Counted from the stretch's first letter, positions 21,949 through 32,069 are shown. The stretch: 46,564 bases of DNA from Fonsecaea monophora (GCF_001642475.1 NW_019174102.1:1-46564); one strand, 5' to 3'. The notes: generated by a model from the sequence alone, not told the origin. Program-made: numbers and translations.

Positions 21949-22309
21949 TTTGCGTTGTAGAACTGGCTGTCAAGTTTTGCGACTGCGGTTGGGAACGATC
22001 TGGCTGACAGGCAGGACGCAAAAGGGCGCCGACATGAAATGGGTGCCTATTTCCACCTAAGCCATGTTACTACGGCGCGGTGAGTGATTGGCCCGACCAG
22101 CTAAAACTCCTTGGCGTTACTACTTCCAGTCACGTGAGAGTATCATAAGGTTGGGATGCAGGTTATGTACCGTGGTGGAAATTATTCGGCCATCCTCTTT
22201 AATAGGGTTACTACCACCCGGCCTGAAGTAACCAATTAGAAGTTCCCAACAGAATTTAGCGGGGCCTTTGAGCCAACCAAACGATTATGAGGTCATGTCA
22301 GTATGCGGC

Positions 22310-22548
22310 TGGAAGAGAAAATCACCCGAAAGAGAAAATCATCCAAAAGAGAAATTCATCCGAAAGAGGAAATCGGCTGAAAATTGACTGGAAGAGAAAA
22401 TCATCCGAAAAAGGAAGTCAGCCGAAAAACATAAAATTATCCGAAAAAGGAAATCAGCCGAAAATCGACTGGAAGAAAAAACCATCCGAAAGAGGAAATT
22501 ATCCAAAAGAGGAAATCGGCTGACTAATCATCCGAAAAAGGAAATCAG
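22310..22548. repeat. Degenerate 17-bp satellite
   Basis: About ten imperfect copies of a 17-bp unit close to GAAAATCATCCGAAAGA, with occasional longer spacers containing GGCTGAAAATYGACTGG. It reads as a Lys/Ser/Pro-rich frame (22287-22523) that is not a gene. The variable spacers might suggest a repeat-spacer array, but unit and spacer lengths are irregular. Confidence 0.85.
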
Positions 22549-22555
22549 GAAGCCC

Positions 22556-23120
22556 GTGTGCGTACAAATGGCAGACTGCAGCTGTAGTGCCATTTGCTAC
22601 CCTGAGCATCCATCCTGCATTAAAGTGCTTCCAATACGGGTAGACAAAGTTGGAGGGTATGCGCAGGCGTACAAGACCCCGGAAGGAAGACTCGTCCTCT
22701 TTCGGCCTGAAAGAAAGGCAAAGCGTTTCAACAAGTTCTGGGGAGAGAGTAGAGATGCCTGAGCTGCGCTGCCGGAATCCCTGTTTCTGGAAACGCTGGA
22801 GATGCTGGTTTGGGCGGAACAGGCCGAGCTGGATCCCTTCTGATGACGGGGGCAGGCTTTACATCCGGTCTTTCATGTTCGCAACAGAAACGGTCTGTGA
22901 GGTTCGGAGTGTCGCGCGAATGAATAAACCTTCCTCATGCTCATCTCGCTGGTAAAAGACTTTCTTCAGCAGTTCGGTGCTCAAGGTTTATATCGAGCCC
23001 AAACTGAGGAGACCATCTCCCGGTGACACCGGCAGCTCAAAATGCGGCGGTAGTTATACCGCTGTTCTTTCATCGCACAGCACGACAAGAACTCATGGCT
23101 GTCATCAGGCACTATTTCCA
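22556..23120. other. No supported gene beside satellite
   Basis: A 68-codon plus-strand frame (22556-22762) begins with a short Cys-rich segment (MADCSCSAICYPEHPSC), but there is no domain or signal peptide to support it. Confidence 0.3.
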
Positions 23121-23161
23121 AAAAAAAAAAAAAGAAAAAAAAAAAAAAATTAAAGAAAAAA
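23119..23161 (+). repeat. Poly(A)-rich tract
   Basis: A run of A interrupted by single G and TT (A14, A13 blocks). It could be the tail of a retroposed sequence or simple slippage. No adjacent retrogene is recognisable and no target duplication was found. Confidence 0.7.
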
Positions 23162-23326
23162 TTCCAGGACTGCGAGGTCACGAATATCTTCTTTGTGGGG
23201 TGGGGCGGGTTGGTTTAGGCCCCATCCCTGGTGGTCCGAGTGCTTTGCTATCTAACTTTATTTTGTTTCCGGCTCTCCAATCCTCCATCATGTCGAAAGT
23301 GGCCACTAGCACTTTTCTGATCACTC

Positions 23327-23900
23327 CTAGCGATATCCACACACCGTTGTAGGAAGTGGCCAAATTTTAGGGTCGGGGCTCTCTTCAAAATTTGGAAACT
23401 CAGTTTTGACCAAGACTTTCAGCTGAGCAAACCACTGTTTAATGGGATTTAAGTCCGGTGAGTAAGGGGCCAGGTAAGGCAGCTTGACACCTGCATCATC
23501 ACCCATTTGATCGCCACTCTGCTCCCTAGCAATTCGACGGAGCCACCTTCTTTGACCATTCGGCCTTCTTCAGACTCCTGCTGATAGTTAACGTCGACAG
23601 CAGCTCATCATATTCGTCCCATAAGTAAGTGACCATCTCTTCCAGTCGCAGCAGCAAGGGATTTCCGCGAAGGAGGTCCAGTAGGCCACCAAGCATCTGT
23701 TGTATCATCGACGGAGGGCGGCTTCCGCGGCCATTGTTTGGTGCCGTCGTACTGCTTAAGAGTTGCAGGTTTGTCCGGCAGGTAGTGATTGTACGGGGGC
23801 TGCAGCTGGCAACACTTGCTATTTCATGACTTGTTAGCCTTCCTTCTTCGATCATTGCCTGAATCATCGCATGCTGCGAGGCTGCGAGATTTGGAGAGCA
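23327..23900 (-). pseudogene. Internally deleted Tc1/mariner-type transposase
   Basis: The N-terminal part (SQHAMIQAMIEEGRLTSHEI, then CSPRTITTCRTNLQL) is the helix-turn-helix region typical of fungal Tc1-like transposases, followed by LEEMVTYLWDEYDELLSTLT and ISRSLKKAEWSKK. A frameshift occurs after the WSKK segment. The frame resumes as RRIAREQSGDQ and then jumps to DDAGVKLPYLAPYSPDLNPI, the last conserved block of the DDE catalytic domain. Here the residue after NPI is K instead of the catalytic acidic residue. Roughly 150 residues holding the first two catalytic Asp are missing. The element is therefore dead. No terminal inverted repeats were identified. Confidence 0.8.
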
Positions 23901-23901
23901 T

Positions 23902-24600
23902 CTAATATCTCAAAGATCGCGGCTCCAACTCATGATGATCTCTGATGCTGGTAAGGTCTCTTTGAAGCCCTGTCATCTCATTTTGTATCTTCTCTTGTAC
24001 CATAAGCCGTAGCTCCTTCTCCTGGTCCCGTTCGGATGTCCGGTCGTGCAAGTCCTTGCTCAGACGGCCCTTGCCATCTTCAACTCCTTCCGGTCCCTCT
24101 CTCGGTGTGCAATTCTTTGCCCGTTGTCCCGTTATACCGGAGATTTCCCGGAGAGATGGGACTTTTATCATCGCTTCGACAACAGCATCTGTGGACGATC
24201 GCGTTGCTTCTAGCCTGCCGATGTGATGGGCTAATCTGCCAAAGTTATCTTCTGGTACCTTCAACCTTTCCCCGGATTTCGTCGACGTCTGCGCCTCGAA
24301 TTGCGTAGCACCGGTCAACAAGGTCTGCAAAGTATCGTGTTCGAAGGGGGGCTCCGAAAGTGTCCTGAGCTTCGATCAAAGAGATCTCACTTGAAGAAGT
24401 TACTGACCGGCCTCATTGCAAAATGGTGTTGCCGCACCCCTTTCATTTGGCATTGATTGTCTCAACTGCATTCTACAGTTTCTTGCATACTTTTGGAACT
24501 CCATGTCGTGCACTTCTCGATCACCATACGGAATATGTCCTCTTGAACAGCCTTCTGAGGTTGGAACCCCAGACCTTTCACAATCCGGTGGCAATCACGG
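23902..24600 (-). pseudogene. Charged helical protein fragments, unrecognised
   Basis: The frame 24330-23902 (142 codons) is rich in charged, coiled-coil-like sequence (FGRLAHHIGRLEATRSST, then EKELRLMVQEKIQNEMTGLQR). Upstream on the same strand another frame reads protein-like sequence (HRIVKGLGFQPQKAVQEDIF and VIEKCTTWSSKSMQE) before a stop. They may be pieces of one decayed gene upstream of the dead transposase. No family assigned. Confidence 0.3.
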
Positions 24601-25109
24601 TTGCACTACCTTTTTCGGTGGCGCAGAGGTAGGCAGACGAGCCCGTAAAGTTTCTGCGAGCTTCGCAAATACCGTCGCCGGGTGGTTCCCGTGGCATGTG
24701 GGCATCTTTGAATCCAGCTAGGGCTTTGAACAGTGGTAATCTCGGGTACAACCTCATGTGTCCACACTGTGGAAAGGATCGTTTCCAGGTTGACCCCGAA
24801 GAGTCAGCTGTTGCATTTTGGGCCATTGCACGAGGTCCTAGCGGAGCTTTAGTCACTGACATGTTCGGTGCAGGTTGGGTGGTGCGGTTACAGTCGCGTC
24901 AGAGGTAGGTAGTGGAGGGTTTCGGAGACAGTGACTCGTAGACGAGACTGACTCAACCTTGGTAATGATCTTGATTGAGAGGGTGCTGGCTTGCGTGGCC
25001 ACCCCGTTCAGTTCGGCCAGTCTCACGGAACACTCGGCATTCATCGACCAAAAGCTCCTCGACGGCATGGTTTGAGTCGCTTTTTTCACAACTCCACTCA
25101 GGGTTGAGA
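24601..25109. other. No supported gene between fragments
   Basis: Frames on both strands are short and overlap. The minus-strand sequence just below 25110 is the trailing part of the kinase remnant in other frames. Confidence 0.3.
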
Positions 25110-25690
25110 TCAAAACTGTGAATGGTCGGGTGTGGACATGGTTACTTGTATACCAGCGTTCAACCTCATGGAGTTGAAGTTGCCATGCCAACAGTCTTCT
25201 ATCAACGGACCGATTGGAAGATTTGACACTTCAGGAAAGCGATCGGCCAGGTAGGGTTGCTCGACATCGTGGTCCCCGTGTACGGAGTCTTTGTATTCTT
25301 GGTATGGTAGATTCCCAGTCAAAACTTCGTAAACCAAACACCTATAGACAAAGATATCAGTCTGTTCGGTGACCCTCGTTGTCGATGGTCGATAACTGAA
25401 CCGTTCACAACATGAATCTGCGACTTCGCTCATCAATGAATGCAACCTTCGAAATCGATCATCTTGCAATTGCCTTTTACCGAGATTACATTCTGACATC
25501 CCATATCGGCAGGGACAATCCTATTTTCATGCATGGCGTCCTCGTTGTCGTCGGTGGCTGTGTATTGCTTGATACAATACTTGATCTGCCCGCGCCGAGG
25601 TATTCGGGTGATCGAGGGAGTCCTCTTGTCGGTCGGAACACAATCGAAACTCCAGCCCGGGAATCTGGACCAAAGCGCGGAAGCGTCATG
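25110..25690 (-). pseudogene. Frameshifted protein kinase remnant
   Basis: One frame (to about 25440) contains MHENRIVPADMGCQNVI followed by NCKMIDFEG, matching the catalytic-loop pattern H-R-D-x4-N with PAD in place of HRD, and DFE in place of DFG. It then meets two stops. The frame ending at 25110 continues with VTEQTDIFVYRCLVYEVLTG (subdomain IX) and IGPLIEDCWHGNFNSM (subdomain XI). At least one frameshift separates them, and no glycine-rich loop or N-lobe is visible upstream. It is the C-lobe of a fungal Ser/Thr-type kinase and is almost certainly inactive. Confidence 0.65.
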
Positions 25691-25884
25691 TGTGGCCTTT
25701 CAGGGTCTGTTGGGTATTTAATTGAGTTGATATCGTGGTATCAAAGAGACTAAGACTCAAAGATCATCAAAGCGTGTTGAAACACGGACGCGCCTCAGTC
25801 GTAGGCCACGTGACAGATACGCGTCAGGGCTGTGATAATCATACAAGCATCGCTGCGCCAGATGATGCACAACCACAATACATC

Positions 25885-26287
25885 CGTACTGTGAGGGTTC
25901 AGAAAGAGTTCTGTAACTAGCTAGCTAACCTAGTAATAAGGAGGATAAATCTGAGGAGGGAGAGGAAGAAGGAATAACGTCCTCTCTCTCTCCCCTTATA
26001 TCGTACGCTCCTCCGTAAGGGATGCTCATTGTCTTCCCCTTTCTCTCTTGTCCTTCCTCATTCGTACACGCTTTACGTTTCCCTTACCTTTATCTCTCTT
26101 CCTTACCTTTCCTTACATACGGTGTCTTAGTTTACTAGGATATAGTATCCCTTACACCGTACGCGCCTTATCTAATCAGGGTACAGGTAAATTCAGCTAA
26201 TCAGGAGGTGGCGATGGTCCCAGCGTTAGTCTTGGCGCTGGTTCGCCAGAACCGAGCCTTCTCCTGGGTTCAACCCATCACACGTAC
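25885..26287 (-). repeat. Complete solo LTR-A with 5-bp target duplication
   Basis: The element proper is 25890-26282 (393 bp). It starts TGTGAGGGTTC and ends AACCCATCACA on the plus strand, so its sense strand is minus. CGTAC is duplicated exactly at 25885-25889 and 26283-26287. No internal retrotransposon sequence is attached, so it arose by LTR-LTR recombination. It serves as the reference copy here and shows the empty LTR-B site near 25920. One arm of the U3 palindrome is deleted. Confidence 0.85.
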
Positions 26288-27175
26288 CACAGTCATTTAT
26301 CGGGAAAAAAGAACATGGATCAATGGGGCGAAGAAAAAATGGATTCATGGCCAAATTACCACTATCTGGATACGATGCCATACCGGCATGCAGTGTGGTT
26401 CCCGATACTGTACCGATAAGCCTGATACAACACTAGTATGGATTGGCTAGTATTGGTATAATGATGATATTCTTGGCATGTGGATACTGGCACTGTATCT
26501 AGACTAGCGTGGTTTGGTTGAGACTAGTCTAGTCTGCATATAGTCTAGCGTAGAGGGGCTCCCTAATTTCCGCCCCACCTTTACCCGGCCTTCCGTTAGT
26601 TTTGGCCCCCTAAACGCTTGTACCAAAGCATTATGATACCTTCGAAACTTATAACACGCGCTAATACTAGTATTGTCATAATCCCTTTCGATACCTGAGG
26701 TATCAAAAACCACGCTGCCGGCATCGTTCCCGTACAAAAAATACCAAAAAACCCTGTTACAAGATCATGCTTTCCAGATTCCGCGTCCACTTCACTATGA
26801 CACTGGAGCCTGGTACTCCACCTACACATCCCACACACTTCAGTGACAACAACCATGAACGGGGAACACTCGACATACGTATGTGACTCTCACAATTTCC
26901 TGCGTCAATCCAGAATCTCGGCAGTATTCACACCTTCCACCTTTTCTGCAAGGTTCCGGATCGTAACTCGGCTCGTGCGATGCATCCTCGCAGCGCTGTC
27001 CTTTTCCGGGGCGAAGTGGGCATCTGCGGACGATGCGTATCTCAAGCCGATGTGGTTTCAATGGCGGTCGCCTCAGACATTCACGCTTCACCGCGAATGC
27101 TTTGCCGTACTTGCACATGCTGTCGTGATAAGATGGGGGGAGCTGGTTGTTCGAGTAGTTGGGCTCTGATGCATG
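26288..27175. other. No supported gene; CTAG-rich segment
   Basis: 26425-26555 is unusually rich in CTAG/ACTAGT-type motifs (CTAGACTAGCG, ACTAGTCTAGTCTG, TAGTCTAGCG). Overlapping frames on both strands (26843-27169 plus, 26840-27277 minus) show no domain and I do not call either. Confidence 0.35.
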
Positions 27176-27180
27176 TCCGC

Positions 27181-27390
27181 TGTCAGAAACGGCCCATATA
27201 GATAGGCAGAGAGGGTAGCGATAGGCAACAACAGGTAGGTATAGGTATATTCCTTGCTTGATATTATATATTGACAAAGACTCAAAGTGTGAGGGAAAGA
27301 AAGGGGAAGTTTCCCCTCAGGGGGTGAGCATGCGGTGGTCAAATGATAAAGGGGTTGTCAGGTGTGTCATATTCTTGGCGGCTCGTGACA
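27181..27390 (-). repeat. Solo LTR, family LTR-D
   Basis: This 210-bp copy has ends TGTCAGAAACGGCC and GGCGGCTCGTGACA, matching the 2121-2309 copy throughout. Flanking 5-mers TCCGC and TACGC match at four of five positions, a slightly decayed target duplication. A TATA-like ATATATAAT on the minus strand suggests minus orientation. Confidence 0.7.
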
Positions 27391-27455
27391 TACGCCCTAT
27401 CATGTACTTCGACCAAGAAGTCATGAGATCACTTGTCCCTTGTCCAAAAATGCAT

Positions 27456-27720
27456 CTAGCCTTCCTCGACTTTGACTTTTCCGCCAGTAATGTACAACCC
27501 CAGGCCCACTCGAACTGCTCCTTGCCTCGTCTGGCCAGCCACATGATATTCTTCTCCCTCCCTGTTTTTCTCAAAAACAGTCACGCTGGAACCTTTCCAA
27601 TACATAGTCTGGCCCCTTGCCGATGACTTGTTCGACGGTGTTCGTTCCGAGGCTCTCAAAATCAATTGGCGGATTGTGTGTTTGAGGTTTAAACTCCTGC
27701 TCAAACGTCAGAAAGTCTAG
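27456..27720 (-). pseudogene. Unrecognised coding remnant with frame change
   Basis: Two overlapping frames read convincingly as protein: EFKPQTHNPPIDFESLGTNT then VEQVIGKGPDYV in one, and WKGSSVTVFEKNREGEEYHV then AVRVGLGLYITGGKVKVEEG in the next. They meet at about 27605 with a two-base offset. The tail has a beta-strand-like pattern. No family recognised. It probably represents a small broken gene. Confidence 0.3.
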
Positions 27721-28078
27721 ACCGTTCTATAAGTGACTGAATTACCATGAAGGTCAAATGCTGTCCGCGAAACCGCTTGCAGGGTTCACAGTGGTGAGGC
27801 GGATGGAATCTTTGTTGACTCAAAATGGGAAATTCACAAAACGTGTTTGAAAAGGTGCAGGCAGGGGAAGGCAACAGATCGGCCTTGTGATGCTCTCGGA
27901 TGAAAGTTTCTCCATGCGCACCTGGTCGGATATGTCGGGTGTTTCGGGTGTAATTTCCGGACGGAGCAGCATACATTTGGCGGGCGGAGCGGGCAGGGCG
28001 TCTGCGGCCATATGTGTGGGTGAAAAGCTGTATGCGAGCGGCCTAGTAGACCTTACACCAAAGCCTTCGAGAACCAGC

Positions 28079-28422
28079 TGTGATGGGTTGAACCCAGGAG
28101 AAGGCTCTCGGTTCCGGTGAACCAGTGCCAAGACTAAATTCCACCTTCTGATTGGTTGAATTCGCCTGTACAATGTACAAATAAAATACGGCCTCCTGAT
28201 TGGACGAGTCCCGCACGGTGCAGGGAGAATTGTACGTAAGGGATGGATGGCGTGTACGAAAGAGGGAGCAAAGGGAGAAGGGTAAGACAATGGGTATCCC
28301 TTACAGTAGAGCGTACGATATAAGGGGAGAGAGAGAGGGAGTCTTCTTCCTTCTTCTTTCTCTCCTCAGATTTATCCTCCTTGTTCCTATGTTGGTTCCA
28401 GAACTCTTTCCAAACCCGTACA
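28079..28422 (+). repeat. LTR-A copy, plus orientation, within GT2 remnant
   Basis: It starts TGTGATGGGTTGAACCC and ends near CTTTCCAAACCCGTACA, with the TATA-like GATATAAGGGG at about 28316. Little RIP is visible. No matching flanking 5-mers were found. It abuts the 3' end of the glycosyltransferase remnant, which stops being recognisable exactly at this boundary. Confidence 0.7.
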
Positions 28423-29130
28423 ATCTGCATTGAGTCTTCGACCATTCCGTGGCTCATTCACGAACCTCTCGAGTGTCCCAAGGTCTCCAGCGATCTCCGA
28501 TCGTAAAGCAAGGAATATCCAGGAGAGACATGAGAGCGACCTGTCGGTTCCTGTTCTCAGAATTTCAAAGTTTCGACGTCCGATGGAGTCCGCCAAGGTC
28601 CAATTGATGCATTCCTCTAATACTGATCCGGCTTGAATTCTTTTGGCTCGTTGACTGGTGGGAATTCTACTCCTCCGACCCTGTCGTCTTCGAAAGGTGC
28701 AAGGATCCATCCGGGAGAGCTCGCCGCGAAGGCGATATCATCGTCGGCAAGCACAATGATTCTGTGGGCGTTCCTTCGCTCTTGACCGATGTTCCTGATC
28801 ACCGTTACAACCTGCTCCCGCTTGTTGGCGGATCGAACTTTTGACACCAGGATTGTGACGTTTTTGTGCATGATTCTGTACACCCTCCACGAAGGGTGTG
28901 AATGTTATCGTATACATCAGACGGACTGAAAATCGAGATGTATCTACTACCGGCCCTTAGATGGCGCTGTTACCCCTCCAAAAGGCAAGGAAGATCCTCA
29001 CTGAGGGTCGCGATTATGGTCGTCGCGTTTCTCGGCACGATCGTCGGGTTGTCAGGAAGCCGAATTGGCTTGCATCATTCCGTGGATCATGAGACGATTG
29101 TATTTGAAGATACTGGTCAAGTCAATTATC
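28423..29130 (-). pseudogene. Glycosyltransferase family 2 (Cps1/hyaluronan-synthase-like) remnant
   Basis: Reading down the minus strand, successive frames match the order expected for fungal membrane GT2 polysaccharide synthases: CKPIRLPDNPTIVPRNAT and TIIATLSEDLPCLLE (N-terminal strand of the GT-A fold), NVTILVSKVRSANKREQ, the metal/UDP-binding IIVLADDDIAF and ILAPFEDDRVGGVEF, then GRRNFEI and NGRRLNAD. Stops and frame changes separate the pieces. A TGA precedes CKPIRL where the family usually has an aromatic residue. The catalytic QxxRW block and C-terminal membrane helices are missing, because LTR-A begins there. LTR-B lies about 120 bp from the other end. Confidence 0.7.
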
Positions 29131-29247
29131 TGACTAAACGTGGATATCCAGAAGCGTACAAGACCGTGATGAACCAGAACCAGAACCAGAACCACTGTAA
29201 GTCTAGATCCGCCATTGTGACTATTAGCTACCATGCGGCGTGGAGAC

Positions 29248-29439
29248 TATCACGGCGCAGCCTTGAACAGGAGAGATCGCTGTTAAGGGTGCAATTATGA
29301 TATGAATTCTGAGACGAAAGAGTCTAACTAGCAATAACGTGCAATCCACGGTAGAAGAGTTCACAGATATTCAGCCTCGTGTGGGGTAATCAGCCTTGTG
29401 CGGGGTATCCCACACCTGGCATTTGTCAAGACCGTGACA
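29248..29439 (+). repeat. Solo LTR-B with exact 5-bp target duplication
   Basis: This 192-bp element runs from TATCACGGCGC to ACCGTGACA and is flanked by GAGAC on both sides (29243-29247, 29440-29444). It contains the two CAGCC(T)TGTG-type motifs. The first TG has become TA (a RIP-type change), otherwise it is little altered. Confidence 0.8.
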
Positions 29440-29444
29440 GAGAC

Positions 29445-29844
29445 AGTGGAATCTGAGGGGAATTGATGTGACCTTCCGGAGCAAAAGTCATCAATTGTAC
29501 CTGGTCCTTCTTCCCTCAGGAGCAGCAAATATCATCGATGAGTAATCATGGTGCTTGTGAGGGGCGTGGGGAATTGGGTCAGTCAACTCGCTGACCAGAT
29601 CAGATGTAGCAGCGGGACGGTCTCTGCTGGCTTGCATGGTGGTGCCGTTACAATTTTACCATCCATGTCAGTTGCTAGTTCTGCAGTAAGGACGGAACCC
29701 CTTCTCTTCGCAAACAATACAATGTACACTTATTAGTGACCGACGGTGCGAATCAATTTCCTGAAGAAGCTGTGCTATTTCCATCACTGTCGTCACACGT
29801 TGACAACATTTTTCCCTTAAGAAGATAAACGAGTGCGTGTGCTG
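29445..29844. other. Intergenic between LTRs
   Basis: A 62-codon plus-strand frame (29548-29736) has no recognisable feature. Nothing else was found. Confidence 0.35.
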
Positions 29845-30073
29845 GAGGGAGAGACAAGATGTAAGGAGGGCATACGTAAGGGATGGGTTGGATGACGTAT
29901 ACAGAAGAGGGAGGCAAGGGAGAGAGGTATGATAATAGATACCCCTTACAGTAGAGCGTATGATATAAGGAGAGAGAGAGGGAACGTTCTTCCTTCTTTC
30001 TTTCCCTCCTTAAATTTATCCTCCCTGTCACTAGGTTCGCCAGCTAGTTGCAGGACTCCCTCTAAACCCTCAC
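29845..30073 (+). repeat. LTR-A, 5'-truncated copy
   Basis: It matches the 3' half of LTR-A in plus orientation (purine-rich block, GATATAAGGAGAGAG, TTTATCCTCC, and the end AAACCCTCAC at 30073). The 5' half including the palindrome is absent. The left boundary is approximate. Confidence 0.6.
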
Positions 30074-30156
30074 TAAGCTACCGGTCATCTAGACCTGGAA
30101 TGCCCATGACACAAGTCCCCCTCACGACGTGTCCTCCCAAAGCTCATCAAGACGTC

Positions 30157-30386
30157 TGTCACGGATAGACAATCGCCAAGGAGACATACACTCCCCACCC
30201 ATTGAAGAGGGAAGTGCAAGCAAGACCGGATGAGTATGCAAAGGACAAATAGGCGTTGTACACAAGGCTGCCAACGCACAAGGCTGTCAACGCACAAGGC
30301 TGTCAATGCACAAGGCTGAAAGCGTAACGCTGTGGGTCGAACGTAAGTCTGCTGACCACCCCACCTTGTGCTTACTCCACGTGACA
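30157..30386 (+). repeat. Possible LTR-like element containing 16-bp repeats
   Basis: TGTCACGG at 30157 and CACGTGACA ending at 30386 are inverted and resemble LTR-B termini, enclosing 230 bp. The flanking 5-mers (ACGTC, GTATA) do not match, so insertion is not proven. The interior holds a tandem repeat whose unit contains the complement of the LTR-B CAGCCTTGTG motif. Confidence 0.35.
30262..30325. repeat. 16-bp tandem repeat, four units
   Basis: Four units of ACAAGGCTGTCAACGC with one or two changes in the first, third and fourth. The complement contains CAGCCTTGTG, the same motif duplicated inside LTR-B, suggesting expansion from an LTR-B-like seed. Confidence 0.85.
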
Positions 30387-30683
30387 GTATAGAGGGGCAG
30401 CTGCAACAGCCCTCTCACCCAACTCAGGTGGTCCGACCACCCAACTCAGGTGGGAATTAATTCTTCCTCCTTCTCAAAGCGTTAAGTCGTTAATATATAT
30501 GACATGTTATATATAGAAAATACAGATGGGCAAATACAATATACCGAAATCCAAGCTGTCGGCACCTACTCCCTGGCGCAGGTCCTGATAACGTCGTCGT
30601 CAAAATCAAACTCGCAAAGAGGCCGCCGGCGGCTGAGTCCGTTGCCTCACGACTCACGCTACCCCCATCGACAAAATACACAG

Positions 30684-31493
30684 TCACCCTGCGGCGAAAT
30701 AGCTCTGGTGACCTTTGACGCTCATATGCGGCTGCTCGTAACGATGCTCATCAAATGTTCTGTAGATCCAGACTGGGCTTGAAAGACTGATTTTCTCACG
30801 AAAAAGCTGGGTCGCAGTTGAAATGATGGTGGACAAATATGCGTGTCTCTCATGACACCGACCTTTTTCTTCCTAGAGGATCTCGGTGCTTATCTCGCAG
30901 CCCGGGATACCGATCTTCCGCAACGGGTCCATGTGCTTCAACTCTTTCCACTCGAATTCCAGTGTGTACGGGACCGTCGGATCTTTCTTCGGCTGCTCCT
31001 CAAAGACCAACATCGCCGTCTTCGGATTCGCGCTGAACCTCGTCAGTGTCACCTCTGCGGCGTAAGAGCCATTTCGATCGGGGTGGAAGTTGTTGTCGAG
31101 ATAAATTCGACTTTTCGCACCCTTCCGGCTCTCCAAGATGGAATACAAATATTGCTTGAGCCTCGTGCATTCTGCTGTCTGGCATGGCTCACAGTCTTTC
31201 TGGTGATCTTGGAATCGGTCCTTCTTTTGTACCCAGTTGGCTTTCTCTCGTTCAGAGGTCTCATGCCGACTCGATCCTTGGTTCATTGTCGTGTATGGGC
31301 GAGACGCATGCTGCATGTGTTGATGGATAATAACCGGCCTGGCAAGGTCACCTCCGTCAGGTCGATCCTCGGGTGGCGGATTGAAGCAACAGCGGAGCCA
31401 AGTAGGCAACACTCTCCAAATGCTGAAACATGGTTGCCACTTCATACTTTTTTGTGATCTTGACGCAGAAAAAATAAACACTCTGGAGTACAC
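30684..31493 (-). CDS. Hypothetical protein with in-frame stop or unresolved intron
   Basis: The frame from ATG 31493 (alternative ATG at 31445) encodes about 206 residues, largely hydrophilic (EREKANWVQKKDRFQDHQKD, then CTRLKQYLYSILESRKG and YTLEFEWKELKHMDPL), and meets TAG at 30873-30875. The same frame then stays open for 62 further codons with sequence that still looks like protein (SPVWIYRTFDEHRYEQPHMS) to TGA at 30684. Either the TAG is a nonsense change, possibly RIP-type CAG to TAG, or an intron removes it; a GTATCC donor exists just before but its phase does not fit the acceptors I tried. The 204-codon antisense frame has poorer composition. No family recognised. Confidence 0.45.
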
Positions 31494-31499
31494 GAGCTG

Positions 31500-32069
31500 C
31501 GGTCGGGGTGTCGAGATAGGGGGAGGGGGGGAGGGTGTCAGGGGAGCCTGTGTTTATGGGCCAATTGCTGCGAACACTCAGAGGGCGCGTCTGCAAGAGA
31601 AAGCCCGCGGAGTCTGATAGATAGATGGATTGAACGAATAAACCAAGGCTATGTAGCTATGTCCTCTATGTACAGAGATTCGAAGCCTTGAAGAGGCTTT
31701 GAGGAGTGAGCGAGGGCACACCGCTACTTAACCGCCCAATTCGGGTGCGCCCAGTCCTTGGCTAGCTTACCCTGGTTAGAGGCCATGGTATATCACACCT
31801 TTATCACACCTTGGCAGTGTGCAACGTGACTTGGAAGCCGTCGAAACAACACTAGGGAGTCATGTCCATCACGATGACTGTCATTGCATCAATCCTATTG
31901 AAAATGCCAAACTAATTTTGGACGAATCTCCTTCTCTCCACGCACTCTGAGAATTATGGCCTGGGCTTGGTTGCTTTAGGAACAGCAAAGGTATGCTCTC
32001 CTTCTCTTGATGATGTGAAGATCTGAACTCTAGTCCCTGTCGAGGCTCATATCAGAGTGGTGGCCAGTT
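31500..32069. other. Intergenic, nothing supported
   Basis: A G-rich tract (GGGGGAGGGGGGGAGGG) lies near 31520. No gene-like frame was found. Confidence 0.4.

Noticed and set aside
22287..22523. Lys-rich small protein or CRISPR-like array
   Set aside because: Satellite DNA with irregular units and spacers in a eukaryotic genome; no associated cas-like gene.
30843..31457. 204-codon plus-strand hydrophobic ORF
   Set aside because: Antisense of the hypothetical gene on the minus strand, which has better codon bias and residue composition.
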